Source: Nitrosopumilus sp. (GTDB lineage Archaea; Thermoproteota; Nitrososphaeria; Nitrososphaerales; Nitrosopumilaceae). Taken from it: a stretch of DNA of 64,000 nt. Location: contig JAOTWS010000001.1 of the NCBI GenBank assembly GCA_029862745.1, positions 124,001 through 188,000 on the forward strand. The letters are read 5' to 3'. The position numbers were made by a program, and so were the translations under genes. Positions 43,014 through 51,908 of the stretch are shown in pieces (the first letter of the stretch is position 1; each line of letters starts with the position of its first letter). The notes beneath the pieces were generated by a model. It did no database searches. It was not told the DNA's origin and saw nothing but the letters and a program-made list of their open reading frames with translations.

Positions 43014-43292
43014 ATGGTAATCAAGATTAAATGTTCTCACATACTAGTAGCAAAGCAAAGTGAATCATTAGCCATATTAGAGAAGATCAAAAACGGTGAA
43101 AAATTTGGAAAGTTGGCAAAAGAGTTCTCAATTGATAAAGGTAGTGGAAAAAAAGATGGCAATCTAGGTTATTTTACAAAAGGCATGATGGTTAAACCAT
43201 TTGAAGATGCAGCATTTAAACTACATATCGGTGAAATATCAGAACCAATAAAAACTGAATTTGGATATCATATCATCAAAAGACTCGAGTAA
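43014..43292 (+). CDS. Parvulin peptidyl-prolyl isomerase (NmPin-like)
   Basis: Single-domain parvulin of 92 residues, close to NmPin described from Nitrosopumilus maritimus. Signature parts: KCSHILVAKQSE (His9), FGKLAKEFSIDKGSGKKDGN, LGYFTKGMMVKPFEDAAFKL and TEFGYHIIKRLE with the second catalytic His. No signal peptide. It catalyses cis-trans isomerisation before proline; NmPin has been reported associated with the membrane surface. The N-terminal MVIKI is shorter than in bacterial PpiC. Confidence 0.95.
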   Translation: MVIKIKCSHILVAKQSESLAILEKIKNGEKFGKLAKEFSIDKGSGKKDGNLGYFTKGMMVKPFEDAAFKLHIGEISEPIKTEFGYHIIKRLE

Positions 43293-43531
43293 CTTACCCA
43301 GAGTCTAAATATTTGATTTTATTGAAATCGTCAATTGGATTTTTCATCGATGTTATTAAAAGATACACATAATGATTCCGGTAACTCCTCTTTTTGAAGT
43401 AACAACGTGTAGAGAGTTTGTAAAATGTAGTTATCACACAACAACTCCAGAATAAATCCAGAAAACTATTATCCATTTACATATGTGAATAAAAAAACAC
43501 AACATTTTTTGCTACTTTATAGACATGTATT

Positions 43532-43807
43532 GTGATGGTATTGACACAACAAATTCTAGACGATATTTTAGAATACATGGAGAATGCCATGAAGAATTTG
43601 GCAAAAGACGCATTTGGGAATTTGGAGATAGAAGGAGGTATGAAAGGAATAGAAAACTTTCTTCAGAATCAATTTGATGTAAGGTTAGAGAATTTACTCA
43701 AAACAAGAAATAGCAGTATTCATCATTTAGAATCAGGGATGAAAAATTCAATAATACAAAGAAAACAAAAGATATTTGAAGAAGTTTTCAATCAGTACAA
43801 AAACTAA
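43532..43807 (+). CDS. Hypothetical helical protein, 91 aa
   Basis: Acidic amphipathic helices throughout (ILDDILEYMENAMKNLAKDA, MKNSIIQRKQKIFEEVF). GTG 43532 or ATG 43535 is the start. The stop overlaps the convergent Hef helicase stop by 4 bases. No recognised motif. Confidence 0.55.
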   Translation: MMVLTQQILDDILEYMENAMKNLAKDAFGNLEIEGGMKGIENFLQNQFDVRLENLLKTRNSSIHHLESGMKNSIIQRKQKIFEEVFNQYKN

Positions 43808-45321
43808 AGGAATGCATCAAGCCCCTTTTTGGGCGATTCCATCTCTTGGTTTTTCTCCAAAATCTTAGACATTTTATCCCCCATAGATTTAGCAGAAGTC
43901 ATCTTCCGCTTTCCAATCCAATAGTATGTTTCATCTATAGTATTTTTAGCAATTAATACTACTAGTTTACCAGCATCTTTTCTTCCAGTTCTACCTCTTC
44001 TTTGGATATATCTCACTGAGCTTGGAACATTGTCATAGAAAATTACTTGGTTGACTTCTGCAATGTCTAATCCTTCCTCACCCACACGGGTTGCAATCAA
44101 CACTCTAAAGAGCCCATCTCGGAATTTTTGTACAATCTCTATTTGCTTTTTTTGTTTTAATCCTGTTTCACCTGCTTTTCCAATTAAAATTCCTGCAGAA
44201 ATTCCCTGTTCAGTTAGTTTATTGTAAATCAAGTCAACTGAATCCCTATAACTCGTAAAGATTAGTGCTTTACCAGGAACAGATTCAAGAATCTCTTTTA
44301 GTTTTGGGATCTTTGAATGCTCAACACCTTTGGATTGTGCTTCTTTTGCCAGGTAGATTGCCCTGGTAAAGTTTGGATCAATCTCAAAGAGATCCCTTAC
44401 ACCAACACCCTTTTTTGCTTGTGCACGCTCACAGAACTTCAGAAAAGGAGTAATCCCGTGGGCCTCAAGAATATTTAGTGCATAATGAATTCGAATTGCG
44501 GTAAATAATGGTTTTGCAGAACGTCTATTTTGATTCAAGACAAACTGTCGAATTCTAAGTAAGGCTGAAAGGGACTGTTGCTCTGCTAGTTTTATGCCAT
44601 TTTTTCTTAGTACATCATATCTTTCATCTAATGCTAATTTCAACAAAGTTTGGATTATTTTAAGTTCAGGTGGAAGTTCTACGTTAATCCATTCAGTGTG
44701 AGTTTCTTGCGTGTATGGTTTTACATCAGGACTATCTTCTCTTCTCTCTGCTACACATGAGATTTTCAGTCTTGTTAGGATTTCACTTGCCTTTTCTTTT
44801 TCACTTGGAAGTGTAGCAGTCATTCCAACAATTCTGATGTTGGAATTTTCAAATCTTTCGGCAATTCCAGAATAAGCATAATCGCCAATTGTTCTGTGTA
44901 CCTCATCAAAAATAACGAGACTGAAATGATCAGGAGATATGATTTGTCGGTTTAGATCATTTCTAGCAATTTCAGGAGTAGCACAAATTACACTATTACT
45001 CCAAAGTTTTACTCTTTTCTGAATAGAGTCTTCACCAGTAATTAAGGAGATATCATCCAATGTAAGGTGTGTTTTTAAAAATTCATAATGTTGGTTAACT
45101 AAAACCTTGGTCGGAGCTAAAAATAAAATTCCTCCTTTCTCTTTTGAGAGGTATTCTGCGATTACTTGCAACGCTATTGCTGTTTTTCCAAGGCCGGTGG
45201 GTAAAACTACAATACAATTTTCCTTGATTGCTTGATTGGCAAGACTTACTTGATAGTCTCTTTCCTCTATAGAGTTTTTTTTCACATATTTTTTCTCAAA
45301 ATATTGCATCAATCTACTCAA
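43804..45321 (-). CDS. hef: Hef/FANCM-type DEAH helicase without nuclease domain
   Basis: 505-residue superfamily 2 helicase. Walker A is LPTGLGKTAIAL near residue 40, DEVH in VIFDEVHRTIG near 138, GMTATLPSEKEKA, and the C-terminal motifs VATRVGEEGLDIAEVNQVIF and SVRYIQRRGRTGRKDAGK. These match Hef, which unwinds stalled forks; the XPF-like nuclease half found in Euryarchaea is absent, as in other thaumarchaeal relatives. The C-terminus ends KKGLDAFL, close to a PCNA-binding motif. No neighbour suggests another task. Confidence 0.93.
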   Translation of the reverse strand: MSRLMQYFEKKYVKKNSIEERDYQVSLANQAIKENCIVVLPTGLGKTAIALQVIAEYLSKEKGGILFLAPTKVLVNQHYEFLKTHLTLDDISLITGEDSIQKRVKLWSNSVICATPEIARNDLNRQIISPDHFSLVIFDEVHRTIGDYAYSGIAERFENSNIRIVGMTATLPSEKEKASEILTRLKISCVAERREDSPDVKPYTQETHTEWINVELPPELKIIQTLLKLALDERYDVLRKNGIKLAEQQSLSALLRIRQFVLNQNRRSAKPLFTAIRIHYALNILEAHGITPFLKFCERAQAKKGVGVRDLFEIDPNFTRAIYLAKEAQSKGVEHSKIPKLKEILESVPGKALIFTSYRDSVDLIYNKLTEQGISAGILIGKAGETGLKQKKQIEIVQKFRDGLFRVLIATRVGEEGLDIAEVNQVIFYDNVPSSVRYIQRRGRTGRKDAGKLVVLIAKNTIDETYYWIGKRKMTSAKSMGDKMSKILEKNQEMESPKKGLDAFL

Positions 45322-45486
45322 AAAAATGGAATGAATTGATTTAATGTTTTTGTAATGTAAATTACTATCTAATCGTTAACGAATTATGATTATTTAGAAA
45401 ATTCATAGCCAGACTTTAAAGATTCTATGTCAGAGTAGAAGGGTATTTTGATAATCCTTTATTTATTAAAATTATGGACATAATAC

Positions 45487-45579
45487 ATGAGTGTTATCTT
45501 TGTGTGCCATAACTGTGGAGAGCACATAGATATTCAAAGTATTGAAAAACATGTTAAAGAAATGCATTTTTATGAATAA
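45487..45579 (+). CDS. Mini C2H2 zinc finger protein, 30 aa
   Basis: MSVIFVCHNCGEHIDIQSIE then KHVKEMHFYE: C7-x2-C10-x11-H22-x4-H27 in only 30 residues, essentially a lone finger. The pattern is strong although the gene is tiny. Lies between hef and a cyclase gene. Target unknown. Confidence 0.55.
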   Translation: MSVIFVCHNCGEHIDIQSIEKHVKEMHFYE

Positions 45580-45673
45580 CGTTCATTTTTACAATTTATT
45601 TTAACTAGATTTAAAAATTATTACAACATTAGCTAATTAATCTATAAGTAATTTTTTAGGATAATATTATTTA

Positions 45674-46390
45674 ATGTATAGTAAACAAATAGAATTTAAA
45701 AATCTAATTAATTCAAAGGATTTTTTTGATTATTCAAAAAAGGTTAAATTTAGCCAAGAGTTAGCCCAGATACACCAGAAATCAGAAAACACAGATTCAA
45801 CTCCTTCGACATCGGATTATTTGATAGCATTTTCAACTCGGCCTCAAAAGTTTTGTGTAGGATATGTAGACATCATTAATTCAACAAAGATTTCTGCAAG
45901 TATTATACCAGAAAAGGTATCAACATACTACGAGATATTTTTAAATTCAATGGCTAAAATTGTTGGAATGTATGGCGGAAGGGTAATTAAAAATATTGGT
46001 GACTGTTTATTATTTTATTTTCCAAATTCAACCCAGTCATCAGAAAAAGGTATGAAAAATTGCTTACAATGCGGAACAAAAATGATAGAGGCTCAACCAA
46101 TCATTTCAAAAGTGATAAAATCAAAAAAACTTCCAAGTCTAAATTTTAGAATAAGTGCAGACTATGGATCAGTGGTCATTATGAATACAAACACTTCCGA
46201 TCAAATAGATTTAATCGGACCACCAGTAAATATGTGTGCCAAGATAAATCATTGTGCAGGATACAATGAATTCGTCATTGGTAGTGATTTAGTACAGTAT
46301 GTCAAAAAATTTGAAGAATACAAATTTCATGAGATAAAGAGTTGTAATATTGGGTTTAGACAATCATATCCTGTTTATCGTGTGAACTAA
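45674..46390 (+). CDS. Class III adenylyl cyclase-like protein, 238 aa
   Basis: Second cyclase homology domain of the window. Metal Asp66 (GYVDIINSTK) and Asp110 (KNIGDCLLFYF), Lys106, Asp179 (QIDLIGPPVN), Asn186 and Lys190 occupy the expected sites, the same set as the 12426 protein including Arg-to-Lys. About 55 N-terminal residues have no named domain. Soluble and probably cAMP-producing. TATA-like TCTATAAG near 45644 suggests a leaderless start at ATG 45674. Convergent with a FilR1-type regulator. Confidence 0.82.
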   Translation: MYSKQIEFKNLINSKDFFDYSKKVKFSQELAQIHQKSENTDSTPSTSDYLIAFSTRPQKFCVGYVDIINSTKISASIIPEKVSTYYEIFLNSMAKIVGMYGGRVIKNIGDCLLFYFPNSTQSSEKGMKNCLQCGTKMIEAQPIISKVIKSKKLPSLNFRISADYGSVVIMNTNTSDQIDLIGPPVNMCAKINHCAGYNEFVIGSDLVQYVKKFEEYKFHEIKSCNIGFRQSYPVYRVN

Positions 46391-46402
46391 CAAGATCATC
46401 AT

Positions 46403-47209
46403 TCATTCTTTTAATTTTGATTCTTGAAAACTTGTGGAATTCTTCCAGGATTCTTCAAAATAATCCAAACACCATTCCCTGAATTCCTCATCAACACTTG
46501 ATAGCATCTCACTAAGATCTGGATCTCCTTCTTTATTTTGGAAAAGTATTCCCGCCTCTTTGTCAGTAACCAGCAACCCTAAAATTTTTTTGCTATGCAT
46601 TTTTCTTTCAAGAACTCCTGCTATAACATATTTTTGAAATTGTTTTTTTTCAAAAATCTTTTTTCTGTCTTCTGAAATAATAGCATTTTCCAAAAATATT
46701 GATTTAATATAGATATTGTTCTGAAGTCTATCAGAAATAACATCAACAATATCATTAGAATATGGGACTTCAGATAAAATATTGTAAATAAACTTCTCAG
46801 AATTCTCATGGATTTTCTTCCATTGCTCTAATACCTTAACATAACCTTTAATTTTTTTGTGGTTTTGAAGAGACCCAATTCTTTGAATGAATTTTTTTTC
46901 GATATTTTCAAGCATGTGTGTATTAAAGAAATGCTTGTTATCAGAAAGAAAGGAAATGGAGGGAATTAATTTCAAGACTAATTGACCAAATGTTGTTAAT
47001 TCATAATTCCCATCAGGAATTTTAATGATTAATCCATTCTTAGATAATCTACCCACATTTCTATGAATTTCAGGGTTTGTAGCTTCAAGAAGTTTTGCTA
47101 ACTTTGAGATGTTAAGTTTTTTTTTGGATAAATTATTCAAAATATTCAATCGCTGTTCACTTGCCAATTCTAAAAAATCACTAGCAGTTTTTGTGGAATC
47201 CATATCCAC
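46403..47209 (-). CDS. ArsR-like HTH regulator with FilR1-type middle domain, 268 aa
   Basis: Residues 10-80 form a winged helix (ASEQRLNILNNLSKKKLNIS, PEIHRNVGRLSKNGLII). Residues 100-240 match the FilR1-like domain of archaeal regulators (helical region, then KKILGLLVTDKEAGILFQNK). FilR1 proteins control motility or methanogenesis genes elsewhere; this one is flanked by two cyclase genes, so it may regulate them. Ligand unknown. Confidence 0.78.
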   Translation of the reverse strand: MDMDSTKTASDFLELASEQRLNILNNLSKKKLNISKLAKLLEATNPEIHRNVGRLSKNGLIIKIPDGNYELTTFGQLVLKLIPSISFLSDNKHFFNTHMLENIEKKFIQRIGSLQNHKKIKGYVKVLEQWKKIHENSEKFIYNILSEVPYSNDIVDVISDRLQNNIYIKSIFLENAIISEDRKKIFEKKQFQKYVIAGVLERKMHSKKILGLLVTDKEAGILFQNKEGDPDLSEMLSSVDEEFREWCLDYFEESWKNSTSFQESKLKE

Positions 47210-47251
47210 TAAAAAATTAATCTGATACTATCTAAGGTTTCTTAAAAAAAT

Positions 47252-47377
47252 CTAGGATTCGGGCCAATTTCCACCACAATTTAAACAAACACCTCTTAAT
47301 CCATTGTATCTTTTAACTTCAACTATAGTTGCTTGTGAATTACATGCCAAACATACTATAGAATTATCAACGCTCAT
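47252..47377 (-). CDS. Mini zinc-ribbon protein, 41 aa
   Basis: Four-Cys ribbon C9-x2-C12 (CLAC) and C31-x2-C34 (CLNCGGNW). The ribbon fills the protein. Lies upstream of the FilR1-type gene on the same strand; divergent from the third cyclase gene, with about 108 bases between starts. No named family. Confidence 0.55.
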   Translation of the reverse strand: MSVDNSIVCLACNSQATIVEVKRYNGLRGVCLNCGGNWPES

Positions 47378-47485
47378 ACTTACTACCAGCATCTCAAAGT
47401 TATTAACTAATATTCAAAAAGATGCTAATTTATTTGAATTCTAGCTAATTATCACATATTTAATCAAATATCTAAAATCTAATAA

Positions 47486-48688
47486 ATGAATTATTATTAC
47501 AAAACATTCTTGAGTACAGAAATTCCAAATGATCTTATTTATGCATCATTTTTTTTCATTGATATTGTGGGATTATCAAACCCAATTTTATCTACTGAAA
47601 CACAACGAACAAAAATCAAAATCCTAAATGAGTTAATATATGATTGCAACACTTTTGTTGAAACCCCTAAAAATAATCTACTGATACTACCTACAGGAGA
47701 TGGGATGTTAATAGGGTTCAAAAATGGGTTGGAGCAACCTCTAAAGTTATCAATAGAATTTCATAAAAAATTGTCAATTTACAACAAGAATGCAACTGGT
47801 TCTGAAAAAATTAAAACGCGTATTGGTTGTCACATAGGCCATGTTTTTGTTGTTCGTGACATTTATGGGAATGTTAACTTGTGGGGACCTGGGGCTATTT
47901 TATCTAGACGGATAATGGACATGGGAGATACGGATCATATTTTATTAAGTAATGAAATTGTTGAAGATTTATTTGAAATTTCAGATGATTATAAAAAATT
48001 CATCCACCTTCTTCATAATTTTGGAATAAAACATGGGGATAATTTATTAATTTATTCAGCATATGGAGAAGGATTTGGAAATTCATCATTGCCAAAAGAA
48101 AAAATAAAAATAAAAACCAAAGATGTAGATATTGAAAGTAATACAATTTGTGACAGGATTGTATTTGATGTTATCCCTAAAGACACCACTGGAATGACAA
48201 GGTTTAGAAGAACGTATTATTTTTTAAACCAATCGTCTGAACCAGTATATGAATTTGCGACAAATTTCATAGCAAATTCTAAAGAAGAATTACTAGGGTT
48301 AAATTTTAAAGCCTATGATGAAAAAGATAATGAATTAAAGATTTCAAAAGTTTTAGCCTCAACACCATATTCTAAAAAAATTATTATAAAATTACTAAAA
48401 CCAATTTTCAGGGGAGATTCTGGAAAATTATTAATAATTTACGACATAAAACTGACAAAAAATAACTTTGAAAACATTTTTACAACAGATGCTCAAAGTT
48501 TTGAGATTAATTTTAAACATTATGCTAACATTGAATTTTTCCCAGTATTATATTATATGGATGCCGAAATTGGAAGTAAGGATATAATTGAAAAATCTTC
48601 AGAAATAAGAAAAGGAATGTTCAAAGAACTTATGTGGAGTAGATCACATGGACTCAAAATTAAGGATAGTATTCGTTTAGAGTGGTGA
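47486..48688 (+). CDS. Divergent class III cyclase homologue with unknown C-terminal domain, 400 aa
   Basis: Residues 18-200 are a cyclase homology domain: Asp26 (FFFIDIVGL) and Asp72 (LPTGDGMLIGF) keep the two metal ligands. The adenine-selecting Lys is Leu68, the Asp is Asn131 (VNLWGPG), and Asn is Ile138, while Arg142 is kept, so an altered substrate or loss of activity is possible. Residues about 215-400 form a beta-rich domain (YYFLNQSSEPVYEFATNFIA, FRGDSGKLLIIYDIKLTKNN) that I cannot name. TATA-like CATATTTAATC about 26 bases before ATG 47486 suggests a leaderless mRNA. Confidence 0.72.
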   Translation: MNYYYKTFLSTEIPNDLIYASFFFIDIVGLSNPILSTETQRTKIKILNELIYDCNTFVETPKNNLLILPTGDGMLIGFKNGLEQPLKLSIEFHKKLSIYNKNATGSEKIKTRIGCHIGHVFVVRDIYGNVNLWGPGAILSRRIMDMGDTDHILLSNEIVEDLFEISDDYKKFIHLLHNFGIKHGDNLLIYSAYGEGFGNSSLPKEKIKIKTKDVDIESNTICDRIVFDVIPKDTTGMTRFRRTYYFLNQSSEPVYEFATNFIANSKEELLGLNFKAYDEKDNELKISKVLASTPYSKKIIIKLLKPIFRGDSGKLLIIYDIKLTKNNFENIFTTDAQSFEINFKHYANIEFFPVLYYMDAEIGSKDIIEKSSEIRKGMFKELMWSRSHGLKIKDSIRLEW

Positions 48689-48697
48689 TTTTTTAAA

Positions 48698-49414
48698 TTA
48701 AATATCCAATGGACCTATAATCATTCTAAATTGTTTATCATTTGAGATAATTTTAAAATCTTCATCCAATCGTAATTTTTCTTTGTTGTTTGGTTCAATT
48801 GTACAAATTCTTTGCAAAATTTTAAATGATTTATCTGTATTGCCTGCATAAAGCTCTGCTTTAGCTAGTTGATACAGAATTTTTGTATTATCTTTATTTG
48901 ATTCCAATATAGAATTAAAACAAGATATTGCATTTTCAAATTTTTTTAATTTGAATAATACCATTCCACGTAGATGCCAGTATTTTTCACCTAAAGGATG
49001 CTCTTGTTTCACCTTATCAGAATAGACTATAGCCTCTTCAAATTTATGAACATTTTTCATCTGTTCAACTTTGTGAATATTTTTTAAAATTTGGCTGTTG
49101 TGTACTTCAGATGCCTTATTCAAACATTCTAGGGATTTGTCATACATACTTAATTCAAAGAGAATTTGTCCCAAAAGAAAAAATGAGTTATAATTTTTTG
49201 GATTAGATTCTAATTCTTTAAACAATGCATCTTTTGCCTGATCATACTCCCCAATTTCATAAAGATATTGAGCTTTTTTGTACCAATAATCTTCAGATTT
49301 TTCAGATTTTGTTATTTCTTTCAATTTATCAAAAATCTCAACAGCCTCTTCAAATCGTCGTTCTTTTTTTAATTCTGCAGCCTTAGATTTCCAATGTTCT
49401 TTTGGATTAACCAT
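48698..49414 (-). CDS. TPR-repeat protein, 238 aa
   Basis: Five or more tetratricopeptide repeats: W-x-K-A near the start (KEHWKSKAAELKKERRFEEA), DYWYKKAQYLYEIGEYDQAK, NSFFLLGQILFELSMYDKSL, KYWHLRGMVLFKLKKFENAI and ILYQLAKAELYAGNTDKSFK. Repeat scaffold for protein contacts. Cytoplasmic. Convergent with the divergent cyclase (9 bases apart), which suggests, but does not show, a shared pathway. Confidence 0.85.
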   Translation of the reverse strand: MVNPKEHWKSKAAELKKERRFEEAVEIFDKLKEITKSEKSEDYWYKKAQYLYEIGEYDQAKDALFKELESNPKNYNSFFLLGQILFELSMYDKSLECLNKASEVHNSQILKNIHKVEQMKNVHKFEEAIVYSDKVKQEHPLGEKYWHLRGMVLFKLKKFENAISCFNSILESNKDNTKILYQLAKAELYAGNTDKSFKILQRICTIEPNNKEKLRLDEDFKIISNDKQFRMIIGPLDI

Positions 49415-49485
49415 GCTTAATTATAGAACAATTTTTAAAAAATGTTTTTGTATATGCTTTTAAGATATGTATGAAAATTTAATGC

Positions 49486-50256
49486 GTGTCTAAATCCATG
49501 CATATATTTACGAAGAATGAGATTGGGTTAAAAGCACTGATAATAATAGCTGCTATAGGTATCGGATATCAAATTTATCTGGATAATTTTGTAGATGTGG
49601 ATCAGATTTCATTTGCTCATTTTTCATACGGAATTAGTTCACTCGCAGTAGGTGTTGTTGCAATGCTTGTGGCAAGACGTTACAAGGGTTCTCCAGTATT
49701 TGGAAAAACATACCTTGCTTTAGCATTAGGTTTTATCATATTGTTTGCAGGGGATTTGATTTACAATTATTATGTAATAGTTCTAGATGAAGACCCTTAC
49801 CCTTCCATAGCTGATGTGTTTTTTTTAGTATTTTACTTGTTCACTGGATACCATCTTGTAAAAAATATAAAATATTTCAAAAAGAATTTGAGTGTCACTT
49901 CAAAAATTGGAATTCCTGTATTGGCATTAGTTATGATTATTTTATTTGGGTTATTTACAATTGAAACTTTAAACGAATACCCCCGAGTCTTTTTTATGGG
50001 AATTCTTTATGTTTCAGCTTCTGCAGCCATACTATCACTTGCAATATTTGGTGTGACAATTTTTCGTAACAGTGTTTTGGGCATTGCGTGGTTTATGTTG
50101 GTTGTTGGAATATTCTTTTATGCAGTTGCAGATGTTTGGTATTATTATCTTGAAGAAGTTGAAGAATTTACAATAACACATCCAGTCAACACATTATGGC
50201 TAATATCAGATATGTTTATTATATATGCATTATACAAACATAAGAAAATTATTTAG
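49486..50256 (+). CDS. Seven- or eight-helix membrane sensor-like protein, 256 aa, GTG start
   Basis: Seven or eight membrane helices in a regular series. The loop VLDEDPYPSIADVFFLVFYL resembles the PYPSLADV motif seen in bacterial membrane sensor modules fused to GGDEF or kinase domains, but here the module stands alone. GTG 49486 has a TATA-like CTTTTAAGAT about 26 bases before. It sits in the cyclase island and might act as a receptor with an unlinked partner. Ligand unknown. Confidence 0.68.
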   Translation: MSKSMHIFTKNEIGLKALIIIAAIGIGYQIYLDNFVDVDQISFAHFSYGISSLAVGVVAMLVARRYKGSPVFGKTYLALALGFIILFAGDLIYNYYVIVLDEDPYPSIADVFFLVFYLFTGYHLVKNIKYFKKNLSVTSKIGIPVLALVMIILFGLFTIETLNEYPRVFFMGILYVSASAAILSLAIFGVTIFRNSVLGIAWFMLVVGIFFYAVADVWYYYLEEVEEFTITHPVNTLWLISDMFIIYALYKHKKII

Positions 50257-50294
50257 TTTGAAACAAATTCTACTTCAGACTATTCTTCTAAATA

Positions 50295-50903
50295 TTATAA
50301 CCTAAGATACCCCAATTTTGGAATCTTGCTTGTAAAATCACGCTGTAGTAATATTATTTCATTTGTTTTTTTAAATCGAATTAATTTTTCATTAGTTTCC
50401 TCCAAGAATAATTTTATTTGTGTAAAACAATTTGTTAACTCTTTTTTTAGTTTACCATCACCGCTATTCTCTTTAATTCTAAGAATAGATGATGATAATT
50501 CAAACATGCCAGACATTCCTTCAAGTAGCAATTCATAATCATTCTTTGTGAATTTATTTAATTTGAAGGAATTAAGATTCTTGGATATATCTACAAATAT
50601 GTTCCTATTTTCAAGTTTTTTTAATGCATTATTAATTTTGGACTCATACGTGAAAATCAAGTTATTGGTAAATCCAATGATATCTTCAAATGTTTGCAGG
50701 GGTATTTTTTTATAATATGCATCATTCTTGTGACCACATTTTTTGATGTACCCCAAGGTCTCCATTTTTTCCAGAGCATTTCTAAACTTGACTCTATTGT
50801 ATCGTTTTTTGTTAGCATCTACACATCTTTCCCACACATCGCCAAAATAATTTTTTTCTTCAGACATACAATTCAAAATATCATCTATTGATATCATTTG
50901 CAT
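50295..50903 (-). CDS. Hypothetical protein with winged-helix-like start, 202 aa
   Basis: Residues 1-70 look like a winged helix (KKRYNRVKFRNALEKMETLG, YIKKCGHKNDAYYKKIP). The rest is a helical bundle (LLEGMSGMFELSSSILRIKE, FTQIKLFLEETNEKLIRFKK). It could be a regulator of the neighbouring signalling genes. No catalytic motif. Start ATG 50903 or 50897. Confidence 0.58.
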   Translation of the reverse strand: MQMISIDDILNCMSEEKNYFGDVWERCVDANKKRYNRVKFRNALEKMETLGYIKKCGHKNDAYYKKIPLQTFEDIIGFTNNLIFTYESKINNALKKLENRNIFVDISKNLNSFKLNKFTKNDYELLLEGMSGMFELSSSILRIKENSGDGKLKKELTNCFTQIKLFLEETNEKLIRFKKTNEIILLQRDFTSKIPKLGYLRL

Positions 50904-51058
50904 AGCAACCAGTTTAATTTCAATTATTTATTGTTGATGTACTAAGTGAAATACTCAATAACCGGGATTATTTTATTTTAAACTCAGACTAAATCAAATA
51001 AAGTAAAAAAAACTATTTTTCACCATTACTGATTAGAAAAAAGAAAGTATGTGAACGG

Positions 51059-51247
51059 CTATTCAAGACTTTTCTTTGCTTTGTTTATCATAGCCGTTTC
51101 TTCACGAAGATGTTTTTTCAATAAGCGTTCATGATCTTTTTTGTGAACACTGTATGCTTTATTGAGAGATTGCTTTGACTTTGCTCTTTTTACAGCATTT
51201 TGAAATTTTTTATGAATGACGTTTACTTCAGATGTATAATTTGCCAT
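51059..51247 (-). CDS. Small basic coiled-coil protein, 62 aa
   Basis: Starts MANYTSEVNVIHKKFQNAVK and continues as one long basic helix (KDHERLLKKHLREETAMINK). The ATG at 51247 is preferred to the one at 51265, because the six residues before it are hydrophobic and look like chance. Upstream-divergent from the dCMP-deaminase-family gene. Function unknown. Confidence 0.55.
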   Translation of the reverse strand: MANYTSEVNVIHKKFQNAVKRAKSKQSLNKAYSVHKKDHERLLKKHLREETAMINKAKKSLE

Positions 51248-51376
51248 CAAAATTATTAGAGCCATGAAATTAAAGAACTTTGTGTAGACATATCAGTGAA
51301 GTGATCATATACAAAGTGATCGCATATCAATATCAATCAACGTGATCCATATATTGAACAGATAAAGGAGATTTGT

Positions 51377-51904
51377 ATGAATGGTTCTTTTGAAAGACCT
51401 GATTGGGATGAATATTTTATGCTTCAGGCTGAGTTGGCAAAGCTTCGCTCAAACTGCATGACAAGGCAAGTGGGAGCAGTGATTGTTAGAAATCATAGGC
51501 AATTAGCAACAGGATATAATGGAACCCCTCCTGGAATTAAAAATTGTTTTGAAGGTGGATGTAAAAGATGTCAATTAAGAATAGAGGGAAAGATAGAATC
51601 AGGTGCATCTCTTGATAGATGTCTTTGTAATCATGCAGAAGCAAATGCAATAATGCATTGTGCTATTTTAGGAATTGAGGCAGGAATAGCAGGTGCAGTG
51701 ATGTATACAACATTTGTCCCATGCCTAGAATGCACAAAAATGGCAATTACAATTGGAATAAAAAGAATTGTTTGTCTTGACTCTTATCCTGAGACAGATT
51801 ATGATTTGCTAAGAGAAGCAGGAGTAAACATAGTACAGTTAGATAAAGGCAGAATTTCAAGATGGGCAAAAGAACTAGTCACCAATTACAAAGATCCAGT
51901 GTAA
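51377..51904 (+). CDS. dCMP deaminase-family protein (ComE-like zinc deaminase)
   Basis: The zinc-deaminase signature is complete: CNHAEANAIMHCAILG (His and catalytic Glu) and TTFVPCLECTKMAIT (the Cys pair). An additional Cys-rich stretch (CFEGGCKRCQL) is as in ComEB/dCMP deaminases. Likely converts dCMP to dUMP for dTTP supply. Its stop is 4 bases before polB, so it heads a DNA-synthesis operon. Length 175 is normal for the family. Confidence 0.93.
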   Translation: MNGSFERPDWDEYFMLQAELAKLRSNCMTRQVGAVIVRNHRQLATGYNGTPPGIKNCFEGGCKRCQLRIEGKIESGASLDRCLCNHAEANAIMHCAILGIEAGIAGAVMYTTFVPCLECTKMAITIGIKRIVCLDSYPETDYDLLREAGVNIVQLDKGRISRWAKELVTNYKDPV

Positions 51905-51908
51905 TAAA

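Noticed and set aside
43294-43476. 60-codon minus-strand frame and a 27-codon plus frame at 43372
   Set aside because: Neither has a recognisable motif or well-placed promoter; the interval reads as an intergenic spacer after the parvulin gene.
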